Below are positions 16,883 through 26,039 of a DNA stretch of 64,000 bases, one piece after another. Location: IMG/VR virus record IMGVR_UViG_3300025122_000009, positions 1-64,000 of that record; one strand, 5' to 3'. Numbering within the stretch: the stretch's first letter is position 1; every line of letters begins with the position of its first letter. A program made the position numbers and the translations under genes. The notes below the pieces were generated by a model. That model did no database searches and was not told where the DNA came from. It saw nothing but the letters and a program-made list of their open reading frames with translations. Source of the DNA: a virus.

Positions 16883-19627
16883 ATGTCTGCGATTGGAAAA
16901 TGGACACTTGGAAAATTAAGACGTTTTATTTGCATTGTCGTAAACTCTGATTGTCCTGCTGAAACTCCCGACGCCGGTACATTCGACACAATTCATGTCT
17001 CTCCAGGTCCAAGCGATTTTAATGGAGATGTCGTTGCCGGCTCGACTTGCGCTGATGAATTTTACCTTTCCAGTTCTCTAACGGCTAGTTGTGATACTTT
17101 AATATTAAATGACAAGAGAGTATTTTTTGGGGATGCATCGGGGATTAAGCCGGATCCTGATGGGGGAGCGATTTATCATGATACGGGTGTCTCCTACAGA
17201 CGCCTTGTTGTAAGTAGTTCTGCTGATACAAGTTTTTTGGGCGGCATTTATGGCCACCATATTGAGAGTGGGGCACTCGCTGGACCCGGCAGTTATATAG
17301 GCGTTAATGGCGATAGTCTGTTGGTATTGACTTCGGCTCAAGACACAACTCCCGATTTAAGCGGCGACAATATTGCTGGAACAAATTGTACTAATTACTT
17401 TTATCTTTCCAGTTCGTTAACAGCAGCTTGTGCCACTTACCTGTCGGGAGTTGTTGGAATTGGTGTACCGGGTGGTTTTGATTCGGATTTGTCACTAACA
17501 CCTCGACTTAAAATTTCAAATGCGGATGATAACACATCCGCTGGTACCGTAGTTGATATCGAGCAGCATAGTGATGAGATTGATGGCTCTGATCTCTTTT
17601 TCTACAAGACGAGAGGCACCAACGCTTCTCCCACTGACGTGGAAGGCAATGACCAGATAGGACTTATTCGTTTTTTCGGCCGCTTCGGTGGAACTCGTTC
17701 AGAGGTCGCTCGCTTTGAGGTGGGGGTTGATCAAGCCAGCGGGCAAGCCGCTACATTTGGTGATGCTCCCGGTTTTTTTCAAATCGCCACCACTCCGAGC
17801 GGTACTGGCGCACCGAGGCGGCGTTTTATTATAGCTGAAAACGGGAATGTTGGTATCGGGCCCAATTGGGGCACCGGCGGCCCATACAAGGATGAGATCC
17901 ACGCCCAGTTGCATGTTTCAGGAAGTGTCATTATGGGAACCGACTGCGACGATTTCGTTCACATTTCTGGCTCATTAACGGCTAGTTGTTGTGAACATAA
18001 GTTTCTTGGCCCTGTTATTATGGAGGAGGGCGCCGGCTCTGCATGCACGCCTCCGAAGTTTTATTTTACAAAGAGTAATCCCGGGGTTACACATGAGATT
18101 TCTCTTTCGGGTTCGTGGTTGTCTGCCTCGACGGGAATAACTCATGTAAGTGGAGGTATCACCCAATATGCTGCTTCCGCTGCTTACACAACGATTTCTA
18201 CTTCTGGTTCTCTTACAACGGGATCGGACGGAATAGTTATAATCAAGCCGGGAAAAATTGGTATTGGTACAGATAATCCCGCTACCGCACTTCAGGTCGC
18301 GGGTACAATACGTGCGCAAGAGATCTCTATTGTTGGCGGCGCTATTACGGGCAGCCGAGCTATTTTTACTGAGACTTTAAATGTGACTGGCGCGATCACA
18401 ACTGCTGCGGCTATTGTTGCCACTGGCTCTGTCCGAGCAGCCGGCGATCTCTACACAAATCAGATTAGAAGAAACTCAAGCAACTCCACAACTACTAAAA
18501 TCAATCTTGACGCTAGTGCGCAAAAGTTTTTTGTTGGCCACTCCAGCAATGAAATGATTAAAATCACTTCCGCCGGCCTCTTTGTTAAGGGTGCTATGTC
18601 GGGTTCAAGCACTCTTAAAACTGCTGGTGCTATCACGACTGCCGGAGCTTTAAACGTAACAGGCACCATCACGGCTGCTGGTATAGCTAGCGGCACAATT
18701 GCTGGACCCGGAAGCTACGTTGGACTTAATGCAAACAACCAACTTGTATTGACTGCTTCTGCCGCAGGCGGCAGTACAAGTCCTGGTGGAAGTGACACAC
18801 AAATACAATACAATAATGGTAGTTCTTTTGGAGGGGTCGCTTCTTTAACATATAATGACGGCACAGGTCATTTAAATGTTATTGACGATAAGAAACTTTA
18901 TTTTGGCACAGGCGATGATGCTTCTATTGAATATGATGAAAATGGAACCGACCGACTAATCATCAGCGGACCCGCATCCGGTATTGATATTACAGGCTCT
19001 ATTTTCGCTACCGGTATAGCAAGCGGTTCAATTGCTGGCCCGGGAAGCTACGTTGGACTTAATGCAAGCAACCAACTTGTATTGACTGCTTCTGCTGGCG
19101 GTGGCGGCACAGACACAAATGAATTTGTAATTACGTGTCAAGGGTTTACATACAGTCATACATCTAATACATATTTTCGTACCCTCCCTGGAAGTGCCGG
19201 CGGAATTGGCTACTGGACCACAGCAGAAGCTGGGCAAACCACTAACGCGGGTGACACACTTACCATTGATTATCAACTTGCTGGGCCATCTGGAGCTACT
19301 TTTATTGCTCCTGCCGCTTGCACGATAACTGAGCTTCGGGGCTATATTAAGTGTGGATCCGGAGCAGATATTTTAACTGCTAGATTATACAAAGCTACCG
19401 GCACGGACGATACGACTGGTACTAGTGATTCGATGACTGCTACACAAATCAATGCTGGCGCCGCAATATCGGCTGCTACAAATGGAAAGTGTTTCACACT
19501 AGCTGAAACAATTAGTAGTGATAATGCTTTAGCTGCTGGAGAATCACTTATATTAGCATTTACTGCCAATGGTTCATCAACACAAAAGAATTATTTTACA
19601 ATTACCATTCGTGGGGTATGGAGTTAA
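16883..19627 (+). CDS. Tail fibre / adhesin protein
   Basis: This 914-residue, Gly/Ser/Thr/Ala-rich protein has the beta-repeat composition of tail fibres. Two internal motifs recur. One is a Cys-flanked block (STCADEFYLSSSLTASCDTL, NCTNYFYLSSSLTAAC, DCDDFVHISGSLTASCC). The other is SGxIAGPGSYVGLNxxNQLV followed by LTAS, seen three times. Middle segments (NVGIGPNWG, KIGIGTDNPATALQVAG) resemble the GIGTxxPxxxLxVxG units of fibre proteins that often precede an intramolecular chaperone domain. The C-terminal ~170 residues are non-repetitive and probably carry the receptor-binding part. It directly follows the lysis cassette. Confidence 0.8.
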   Translation: MSAIGKWTLGKLRRFICIVVNSDCPAETPDAGTFDTIHVSPGPSDFNGDVVAGSTCADEFYLSSSLTASCDTLILNDKRVFFGDASGIKPDPDGGAIYHDTGVSYRRLVVSSSADTSFLGGIYGHHIESGALAGPGSYIGVNGDSLLVLTSAQDTTPDLSGDNIAGTNCTNYFYLSSSLTAACATYLSGVVGIGVPGGFDSDLSLTPRLKISNADDNTSAGTVVDIEQHSDEIDGSDLFFYKTRGTNASPTDVEGNDQIGLIRFFGRFGGTRSEVARFEVGVDQASGQAATFGDAPGFFQIATTPSGTGAPRRRFIIAENGNVGIGPNWGTGGPYKDEIHAQLHVSGSVIMGTDCDDFVHISGSLTASCCEHKFLGPVIMEEGAGSACTPPKFYFTKSNPGVTHEISLSGSWLSASTGITHVSGGITQYAASAAYTTISTSGSLTTGSDGIVIIKPGKIGIGTDNPATALQVAGTIRAQEISIVGGAITGSRAIFTETLNVTGAITTAAAIVATGSVRAAGDLYTNQIRRNSSNSTTTKINLDASAQKFFVGHSSNEMIKITSAGLFVKGAMSGSSTLKTAGAITTAGALNVTGTITAAGIASGTIAGPGSYVGLNANNQLVLTASAAGGSTSPGGSDTQIQYNNGSSFGGVASLTYNDGTGHLNVIDDKKLYFGTGDDASIEYDENGTDRLIISGPASGIDITGSIFATGIASGSIAGPGSYVGLNASNQLVLTASAGGGGTDTNEFVITCQGFTYSHTSNTYFRTLPGSAGGIGYWTTAEAGQTTNAGDTLTIDYQLAGPSGATFIAPAACTITELRGYIKCGSGADILTARLYKATGTDDTTGTSDSMTATQINAGAAISAATNGKCFTLAETISSDNALAAGESLILAFTANGSSTQKNYFTITIRGVWS
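18681..19095 (+). repeat. Internal DNA repeat in the tail fibre gene (copies 333 bases apart)
   Basis: An 82-base segment at 18681-18762 recurs at 19014-19095 with few differences; GGAAGCTACGTTGGACTTAA is identical in both. They encode the SGxIAGPGSYVGLNxxNQLV unit. A third, degenerate copy lies near 17268-17340. Such repeats can recombine to swap or delete the intervening fibre segment. Confidence 0.85.
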
Positions 19628-19628
19628 A

Positions 19629-19874
19629 ATGAGTATTACGAAAGAACAACTTAAAGATGGCATTAAAGATAACAACACTTTTCCCGATGGCGACCTAGAG
19701 CTAGCCGACCTAAGAGCGGCTGTGGACGAGCTTCGTGAGGAGTATACTAATGAATTTGATGCACACATGGAAAAGGGCACAACAATTCCTGTAGAGTTAA
19801 TGAAAATTTATTTAAATTTGGAAAATTACGATCATATGCTTCTCACGATTCCTAAATTGCCGGGTACACATTGA
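19629..19874 (+). CDS. Small hypothetical protein (81 aa)
   Basis: I choose ATG 19629 (TATGGAGTTAAA upstream), right after the fibre stop, rather than a start 60 bases earlier inside the fibre gene. The product (MSITKEQLKDGIKDNNTFPD onward) is acidic and helical with no recognised domain. Its position after the fibre suggests a late protein, possibly a fibre-assembly helper, but there is no direct evidence. Confidence 0.6.
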   Translation: MSITKEQLKDGIKDNNTFPDGDLELADLRAAVDELREEYTNEFDAHMEKGTTIPVELMKIYLNLENYDHMLLTIPKLPGTH

Positions 19875-19876
19875 AG

Positions 19877-20314
19877 ATGAATAAAAAAGATTTAAACTAC
19901 ATCGTCAAAGTAGAAAAAGCTATCGCAAAGAAGTATGGCGAAGAAGCTATTCAAAATCCAAGAGCAAATTGGAACGACGAAAAAGAGCAAGATTATCTTG
20001 AGCAAATTAAGATATTACACAAGAAAGAAATGAAGCAGAGGGACAAAGAAGAGAAAGTTCAAAAAGATGGGTTTTTAGTATCCAAAAAACTACTTAATAA
20101 AAGAGAGGATAGGACTTGCCCAGCATGCTTTAGCTATTCTTTCAAACCTGTAGATGATGTGTACATGAATAAATATGATTGTTGTCATCGTTGTTACAGG
20201 GGTTTTGTTAAGGGAAACGAAGAACTCTGGATGGATTTGAGCGAGCGAGTGGAATTTTTAGTTTCCTATTATGCACAAGGAGAAGACGATGGCAACCGCA
20301 TTAGAAATTGTTAG
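19877..20314 (+). CDS. Zinc-ribbon-like hypothetical protein (~145 aa)
   Basis: The start is either TTG 19871, overlapping the previous stop, or ATG 19877. The N-terminal half is a charged helix; the C-terminal half has CPAC (RTCPACFSYSF) and CCHRC (YDCCHRCYRGF), a probable zinc-binding knuckle. No catalytic motif is seen. Its end overlaps the ribosome site and start of the next gene. It may bind nucleic acid or protein; family not recognised. Confidence 0.6.
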   Translation: MNKKDLNYIVKVEKAIAKKYGEEAIQNPRANWNDEKEQDYLEQIKILHKKEMKQRDKEEKVQKDGFLVSKKLLNKREDRTCPACFSYSFKPVDDVYMNKYDCCHRCYRGFVKGNEELWMDLSERVEFLVSYYAQGEDDGNRIRNC

Positions 20315-20906
20315 AGGTATTTCACAAGTAATGGCCAACTCATATGATGGGGCTATGGACGAAGAAGGCAACAAAATTGAAGTTGGCCTCAATCGCGAGG
20401 AGGGTAACCCCATCACAGACAGTCGGGTGATGGATGGCTTCGCATATACCATTTCTGGTAATCGGTTGAGACTTAGTTATCATGGAGGCTGTAGGTTAAA
20501 AGATGTCCATAACAATAATAAGTTTGAGGGCGAAATGGAGTCGATGATCAACAAGATCAAAAATTTCATCACCAGAGAGTATAAGAAAGTAACGGGTGAC
20601 GCCCTAACACTTACTAAAGACGGAGAAATAAACATACTCGTGCAGCCCATTTCAATGATTCGGACGGATATTGTAGCGAACCAACATTACAAAATTGGAA
20701 AGATGCCCGATGTAGTGGAGACAGAAGGGGGAGATAGAGAATTAGATCCCCACATTAAAGACTTTGCTGCACAGGTGAAGAAGTTTATGGCAATTGGGAA
20801 GAAAGAATACCCGGGCGTCAAGAAAGCAAAGAATATTAAGAAAGGGGCAAATGATAAAGACCCCGCAGTAAAGCGACTTAAAGATATGTATAAGACATAC
20901 AACTAG
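20289..20906 (+). CDS. Hypothetical protein (205 aa)
   Basis: ATG 20289 is preceded by CACAAGGAGAAGACG and lies inside the end of the previous gene. The product begins MATALEIVRGISQVMANSYD. It is soluble and alpha/beta-like, with a basic C-terminal tail (KKAKNIKKGANDKDPAVKRL). The stretch DGEINILVQPISMIRTDIVA may be part of a compact domain. It directly precedes two tagged proteins and the terminase. I do not recognise the family; a virion or packaging role is possible. Confidence 0.6.
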   Translation: MATALEIVRGISQVMANSYDGAMDEEGNKIEVGLNREEGNPITDSRVMDGFAYTISGNRLRLSYHGGCRLKDVHNNNKFEGEMESMINKIKNFITREYKKVTGDALTLTKDGEINILVQPISMIRTDIVANQHYKIGKMPDVVETEGGDRELDPHIKDFAAQVKKFMAIGKKEYPGVKKAKNIKKGANDKDPAVKRLKDMYKTYN

Positions 20907-20915
20907 GAGAATAAC

Positions 20916-21203
20916 ATGAAAGTCACAAAAACGTTTTTAAAAGATATTATCCGAGAGGTTTTAGAAGAACAAGAGGGACAACCTCAAGCCGCTGCGCCAA
21001 AGCAGCGAGCCGACGTAGCGAGGGTGTCGAAAAAGATGGGTGCAACTTCTGGACTGGCCGATATGATGCAAAATATTGACAACCGCTTGGAGTTACAAGA
21101 GTTGCTCCTCCAGCTTGTTCAGGGGGTGGGCGAAAAGCTTAAACCTCAAGACATTTATATGGCGCTTAATTTAGTGGCGAAACAAATTCAAAAAGGCCAA
21201 TAG
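20916..21203 (+). CDS. Tagged protein (95 aa)
   Basis: The N-terminus MKVTKTFLKDIIREVLEEQE is a copy of the shared tag, containing L-E-E. The rest is a Gln-rich linker and a helical domain (nt ~21050-21190, including LQELLLQLVQGVGEKL). AACTAGGAGAATAAC gives a good ribosome site. This copy lies 9 kb from the main cluster, just before terminase and portal, so the tag marks a dispersed set. Confidence 0.65.
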   Translation: MKVTKTFLKDIIREVLEEQEGQPQAAAPKQRADVARVSKKMGATSGLADMMQNIDNRLELQELLLQLVQGVGEKLKPQDIYMALNLVAKQIQKGQ

Positions 21204-21214
21204 GAAAACGTAAA

Positions 21215-21712
21215 ATGAACTTAACTAAAAATGAATTAAGAAGCCTCGTTCTGGAAGAACTAGAAGAAATGGAAGAATTGGATGAAGGCTTCCTGGACCG
21301 CATGCGAATGAAATTTGCCGGAGGCAAAGCCAAGGGCAAAGCTTACTTGCAAAATCTCAAAAGAATGGGTAAGCGAGCCAAAGGGAATATTGGAGGCGCC
21401 CCAGGCGCTTTACCTGCCGCCGGTGAAGAGGGCGGAGAAGGTCCAGTCAATGTCAAGAGAGCCGGCGCTTTTGCCGGGGCTAATAAGAAGCTTGAAATAT
21501 TCCAAAAAAGATTAGAAGATATGTATGAGGATTTATTTAAAGATTTGGAAAGCTTCGCAGATATCACCGATAACGAGGATGTTCATAAATATGGGAAAGA
21601 TCTAGGCAAACAGGTTAAAGCTGCGGGGACTGCAGCCGCAAATCTCCAGAGATTTATGAGCATGCTCGACAAGGACAAACCCGAGCCGCAACTTTCCCAA
21701 CGCGAGGAATAG
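21215..21712 (+). CDS. Tagged protein, diverged copy (165 aa)
   Basis: The N-terminus MNLTKNELRSLVLEELEEME keeps the pattern (M-K/N-L-T-K, L at 8, hydrophobic pairs, then L-E-E). A basic Gly/Ala-rich segment follows (MKFAGGKAKGKAYLQNLKRM), then an acidic helical C-terminus (nt 21480-21710). The basic segment released after tag removal could bind packaged DNA. It ends eight bases before the terminase gene. Confidence 0.6.
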   Translation: MNLTKNELRSLVLEELEEMEELDEGFLDRMRMKFAGGKAKGKAYLQNLKRMGKRAKGNIGGAPGALPAAGEEGGEGPVNVKRAGAFAGANKKLEIFQKRLEDMYEDLFKDLESFADITDNEDVHKYGKDLGKQVKAAGTAAANLQRFMSMLDKDKPEPQLSQREE

Positions 21713-21720
21713 GATATGTC

Positions 21721-23304
21721 ATGTCTGACTTCCAACTATCTAAACAGCAAGTCATTAAAGAAATAATCAAATGTGGCAAAGACCCTGTACATTTCATAAA
21801 TAATTATACCAAAATTGCTCACCCCATCGATGGGCTCATTCCTTTTAAAACTTACGATTTTCAATCTGAACTCCTTCTGGATTTTAATGATTATCGCTTT
21901 AACGTTATTCTAAAAGCACGTCAGCTTGGGATTTCGACTATTGTAGCTGCGTATGTCGCGTGGATGATGATTTTCCATCGGGACAAAAACATTCTTGTCA
22001 TGGCAACAAAGTTTAGTACAGCTACCAATCTGGTAAAAAAAGTGAAGCACATGATCAAAAATCTACCAAAATGGATTAATATCGCTGAAGTGACAATAGA
22101 CAACCGTGCTTCTTTCGAATTATCAAACGGCTCACAAATTAAAGCTTCTTCCACCTCGGGAGATGCTGGCCGATCTGAAGCTCTTTCCCTTCTGGTCGTG
22201 GATGAGGCCGCCCATGTTGAGGGGTTAGATGATTTGTGGGCTGGGCTATATCCCGCACTTTCAACGGGTGGAAGGTGTATTGCGCTGTCAACTCCTAACG
22301 GTGTTGGGAACTGGTTCCATAAAACTTACGTTGATGCCGCAAACAAAGAAAATGATTTTTACACCACCGTCTTGCCATGGGATGTCCACCCAGATCGCGA
22401 CTTGTTGTGGTTTGAAAAAGAAACAAAAAACATGTCTCGCCGTGAAATTGCTCAAGAATTAGAATGTAATTTTAATACTTCTGGTGAGACGGTTATACAT
22501 CCTGATGATCTGGCGCGGATGGAGGAGCATGAATGTTGTGAACCTAAATATAAAACGGGGTTTGATCGTAATTTATGGATTTGGGAAACTTACAATCCGG
22601 AGCATACTTACTTGCTTGTAGCTGATGTAGCGCGAGGAGATGGGAAAGACAATTCAGCTTTTCATATTATAAATGTGGATACTATGGAGCAAGTGGCTGA
22701 ATATCAAGGAAAACCTAATTTAGATATGTTTTCTAATCTTTTGAGCGAAACGGGCAGAGAATACGGGGATTGTCTTTTGGTTGTAGAAAACAATAATATT
22801 GGATTTTCTGTGCTGGACAAACTGTCCGGGGATTATGATTATCCCAATTTATATTACTCTGTCAAATCTACGCACGAGTATGTTGATCAACTTATAGCAG
22901 AGACACGTTCAGGCACAGTAGCGGGATTCACCACCTCGATGAAAACACGTCCATTAATTGTGGCCAAACTAGAGGAATTCATACGGAATAAACTAATTAC
23001 CTTGCGTTCTTCACGTTTGGTGAATGAGTTCAGAACTTTTATCTGGCATAATGGGCGCCCCGAGGCCATGCGTGGCTATAATGATGATTTGACATTAAGT
23101 TTCGCCATCGCATGCTGGGTAAAAGATACTGCTCTTACCACTAATCAGAGAGCGATGGAGTACAATAAGGCATTTTTAAACGCAATGACGACCACGAAAA
23201 CGACCTTAAATACGACAATTCCGGGAATGAATGGCTATAAAGAAGTGACAAAAGATGATAAAATAGCTGAACATAACGAATTTAGTTGGCTTTATAAAGG
23301 ATAA
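21721..23304 (+). CDS. Terminase large subunit (gp17-like)
   Basis: This 527-residue protein has the N-terminal packaging ATPase with a phage-type Walker A (KARQLGIST, residues ~65-73) and Walker B LLVVDEAAH (~157-165). The C-terminal RNase H-fold headful nuclease shows ADVARGDGKDNSAF, VVENNNIGF and RGYNDDLTLSFA as its acidic motifs. It pumps DNA into the prohead through the portal and cuts concatemers. No small terminase is recognised in the window. The portal gene follows four bases later, the usual order. Confidence 0.95.
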   Translation: MSDFQLSKQQVIKEIIKCGKDPVHFINNYTKIAHPIDGLIPFKTYDFQSELLLDFNDYRFNVILKARQLGISTIVAAYVAWMMIFHRDKNILVMATKFSTATNLVKKVKHMIKNLPKWINIAEVTIDNRASFELSNGSQIKASSTSGDAGRSEALSLLVVDEAAHVEGLDDLWAGLYPALSTGGRCIALSTPNGVGNWFHKTYVDAANKENDFYTTVLPWDVHPDRDLLWFEKETKNMSRREIAQELECNFNTSGETVIHPDDLARMEEHECCEPKYKTGFDRNLWIWETYNPEHTYLLVADVARGDGKDNSAFHIINVDTMEQVAEYQGKPNLDMFSNLLSETGREYGDCLLVVENNNIGFSVLDKLSGDYDYPNLYYSVKSTHEYVDQLIAETRSGTVAGFTTSMKTRPLIVAKLEEFIRNKLITLRSSRLVNEFRTFIWHNGRPEAMRGYNDDLTLSFAIACWVKDTALTTNQRAMEYNKAFLNAMTTTKTTLNTTIPGMNGYKEVTKDDKIAEHNEFSWLYKG

Positions 23305-23308
23305 ATAA

Positions 23309-25237
23309 ATGGTAGATCAAACCAAAAACCCTCGTGAACAAGGTTCTCAATTATTTAAGCGTTTAACGAGATTATTTTCTGGACCTATTGTAAACTTTAG
23401 AGCGCAGACCCCCCGACGCTTAAAACGCCGCCAGCTAGACAAATATAATTTTACATCGGCTAGCGGAAAGCAGTTTAAAAAACAATCCTATGAATTGATG
23501 GGAAGTGGGTTTACGCCCAACTCCTTAATGGGTCAAATCAGTCGTGCAGAGAGATATGCTGATTTCGATCAAATGGAATATACCCCCGAGCTAGCCTCCG
23601 CTTTAGATATTTATGCAGATGAGATGACTACTTCGTCGGATTTACAGCCGTTGCTTAACATTGAATGCCCTAACGACGAGATCAAGGCCGTCCTAGAGTC
23701 TTTGTATCACAACGTTTTAAACGTGGATTACAATTTGTTTGGCTGGTGTCGGACTATGTGCAAGTTTGGAGATTATTTTCTTTACTTAGATATTGACGAG
23801 ACACAGGGGATTACAAACGTTATTGGATTACCGACTCCTGAAGTTGAGCGCCTGGAAGGAGAGGATAAAACTAATCCCAATTATGTTCAGTATCAATGGA
23901 ACTCCGGAGGGCTCACTTTCGAAAACTGGCAGATAGGCCATTTTAGGATCCTGGGCAACGATAAGTACGCTCCTTATGGTACATCGGTTCTGGAGCCGGC
24001 GCGCCGGATTTGGCGCCAATTAACTCTTTTAGAAGATGCGATGATGGCCTATCGTATTGTTCGTTCTCCGGAACGTCGTGTATTTTATATTGATGTGGGC
24101 AACATCTCTCCTAATGATGTGGAGCAATATATGCAGCGAGTAATGACGCAAATGAAGCGTAATCAGGTTGTTGATCCGTCAACTGGAAGAGTGGACTTAC
24201 GATATAATCCCATGAGTGTAGAAGAAGATTATTTTATTCCGGTGCGTGGGGGAGTTAGCTCTAAGATAGAATCTCTCGCTGGAGGGACCTACACCGGCGA
24301 TATCGATGACGTTAAATATTTGAGAGATAAATTGTTTTCTGCGATTAAAATTCCTGCGGCTTATCTCACTTCTACCGAGGAAGCGGCAGAAGAAAAGACC
24401 ACACTAGCACAAAAAGACATTCGTTTTGCGCGAACAATTCAGCGTCTCCAGCGGTCTGTGGTGACCGAGTTAGAAAAAATTGGCATTATTCATTTGTATA
24501 CTGTTGGCTTCAGGCAAGAAGATTTAATTTCTTTCAAGCTTAAGTTAAACAACCCGTCCAGAATTGCCGAATTACAAGAGTTAGAGCACTGGAGAACGAA
24601 GTTCGAGATCGCAGGGTCGGCAACGGAGGGATTCTTTAGCAAGCGATGGGTGGCTCATAATGTCTTTAACGTTCCTGACGAAGAATTCGTGCGCATTCAG
24701 CGGGAAATGTATCACGATAGAAAGTTTGAAGCACTCCTGGAAAAAGCTGCCGAAGCTGTTACTGCGGGAGGAGAGCCCGGTACCGGGGAAGAGATGGGAG
24801 ACGAGCTTGGTGGCGACTTAGGGGGAGACGAGCTTGGTGGCGACTTAGGGGGAGACGAGCTTGGTGGAGAAGAAATGGGAGGCGAAGAGGCCGGTGAGGA
24901 TGAAGGAATGTTGCTCGCTGCACCACCCGCCAAACGAGATGATATTGGAAGAAAAATGTATACATCCCGTGGTGCAAAAGGGAAAGATTATAAACCCGTA
25001 GTAAGCCGCAACCCAGCCGGGGACAGAAAGAAAAACCATAAAAGCAAGTACGCCGCCGAGATGGGGGGAGGCAACTTAAGAAATATATATAAAGGTTTTG
25101 AGCTATCAAAAGGAATTTATGAAGCGAAAGAACCTAATTATAAAGAAGATGAAAAAAAGATGTTTGAAGTTAATCGGGAAGTGAAAAAATTAATAAAAGA
25201 ATTGGAGTCACGAGATAATGAAGCTAAAGCACAATAA
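23309..25237 (+). CDS. Portal protein (gp20-like)
   Basis: This 642-residue protein follows the terminase and contains portal-like blocks: RAERYADFDQMEYTPELASA near the N-terminus, LEDAMMAYRIVRSPERRVFY in the middle (a hallmark of T4-type portals), and AIKIPAAYL. T4 gp20 has 524 residues; much of the extra length is a C-terminal Gly/Asp/Glu repeat (nt 24770-24900) and a basic tail. The portal is the dodecameric ring at one capsid vertex, docking terminase, scaffold and neck. The following gene overlaps its end by 20 bases. Confidence 0.95.
   Translation: MVDQTKNPREQGSQLFKRLTRLFSGPIVNFRAQTPRRLKRRQLDKYNFTSASGKQFKKQSYELMGSGFTPNSLMGQISRAERYADFDQMEYTPELASALDIYADEMTTSSDLQPLLNIECPNDEIKAVLESLYHNVLNVDYNLFGWCRTMCKFGDYFLYLDIDETQGITNVIGLPTPEVERLEGEDKTNPNYVQYQWNSGGLTFENWQIGHFRILGNDKYAPYGTSVLEPARRIWRQLTLLEDAMMAYRIVRSPERRVFYIDVGNISPNDVEQYMQRVMTQMKRNQVVDPSTGRVDLRYNPMSVEEDYFIPVRGGVSSKIESLAGGTYTGDIDDVKYLRDKLFSAIKIPAAYLTSTEEAAEEKTTLAQKDIRFARTIQRLQRSVVTELEKIGIIHLYTVGFRQEDLISFKLKLNNPSRIAELQELEHWRTKFEIAGSATEGFFSKRWVAHNVFNVPDEEFVRIQREMYHDRKFEALLEKAAEAVTAGGEPGTGEEMGDELGGDLGGDELGGDLGGDELGGEEMGGEEAGEDEGMLLAAPPAKRDDIGRKMYTSRGAKGKDYKPVVSRNPAGDRKKNHKSKYAAEMGGGNLRNIYKGFELSKGIYEAKEPNYKEDEKKMFEVNREVKKLIKELESRDNEAKAQ
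24800..24867 (+). repeat. 27-base tandem repeat in the portal gene
   Basis: The unit GACGAGCTTGGTGGCGACTT plus AGGGGGA occurs at 24800-24826 and 24827-24853 with a half copy after. It encodes DELGGDLGG. It is in frame and exact, implying recent slippage or recombination in a flexible acidic linker that is not part of the usual portal core. Confidence 0.9.
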
Positions 25238-26039
25238 GAAGAGGAATACCGTTTTTTTATTTGAAACGTTAGTGCGGGAACTTACTAAATCTATTATAAG
25301 AAAAGACCCCCGTTACAAAGAACAACTAGTTTCTATTATTAAAGAAACTTTTAACAAAGAGAAGATTCTTGGGAAAGAATTGACGTTATATAAATCTCTA
25401 CTTCAAAGACAGAATCTAAAAATCCATTTAGCTGAAAAATTAATTTTTGAGGCACGCAGCCAATATAGGAAACTTGATAAAGATAAGATTTTTGTAGAGC
25501 AAAGTAAATTAATCAAAGAGATTAATCAAAGTTTATCTAAAAAAGTCTTTGCGAACTATATCCCCAATTATAAAAGTATCGCTACCGTTTATCAAATATT
25601 TAATGATGAATTGCTTCCTAGAAAAAGAGTTCTTTTAGAAGATACCGTGGTGGGGTGGCTCACCGGCGTCCCCCACACCGAGGGGAGCAATCTACCAAAA
25701 GTAGATAATTTAGTAATAAGAAAATTTGTTGACAATTTTAATAGTAGATATGGCGCTGCCATGCTAAGGGAGCAAAAAGAATTATTACAAAAATACATTT
25801 TCTCCTTTAGGGATAACGGTGTCGAATTCAAATTATTTTTGAATGAAGAGTTGGGACGCTTAAAGACAGTCATTAAAAATGGGCTCAAGATAGAAGAAAT
25901 CGAAAAGGATAGCGTGTTGCAGCGCAAAAGCAAAGAGGTTCTAACTCTCATGGAAACATTTAAAGAGGAACCGCTTTCTAGTGCGATGGTAGAAAAAATC
26001 GTCAAGATTCAACATTTAGCCAGCGAGATAAAAAGCTAA
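25218..26039 (+). CDS. Hypothetical head-module protein (273 aa)
   Basis: It overlaps the portal end by 20 bases and the next gene by one base, so it is strongly coupled to head assembly. The protein is highly charged and helical (MKLKHNKKRNTVFLFETLVR onward), with no membrane segment or catalytic motif. In T4 the corresponding interval holds small prohead-core genes (67, 68). A core or portal-associated role is therefore possible by position only. Confidence 0.65.
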   Translation: MKLKHNKKRNTVFLFETLVRELTKSIIRKDPRYKEQLVSIIKETFNKEKILGKELTLYKSLLQRQNLKIHLAEKLIFEARSQYRKLDKDKIFVEQSKLIKEINQSLSKKVFANYIPNYKSIATVYQIFNDELLPRKRVLLEDTVVGWLTGVPHTEGSNLPKVDNLVIRKFVDNFNSRYGAAMLREQKELLQKYIFSFRDNGVEFKLFLNEELGRLKTVIKNGLKIEEIEKDSVLQRKSKEVLTLMETFKEEPLSSAMVEKIVKIQHLASEIKS

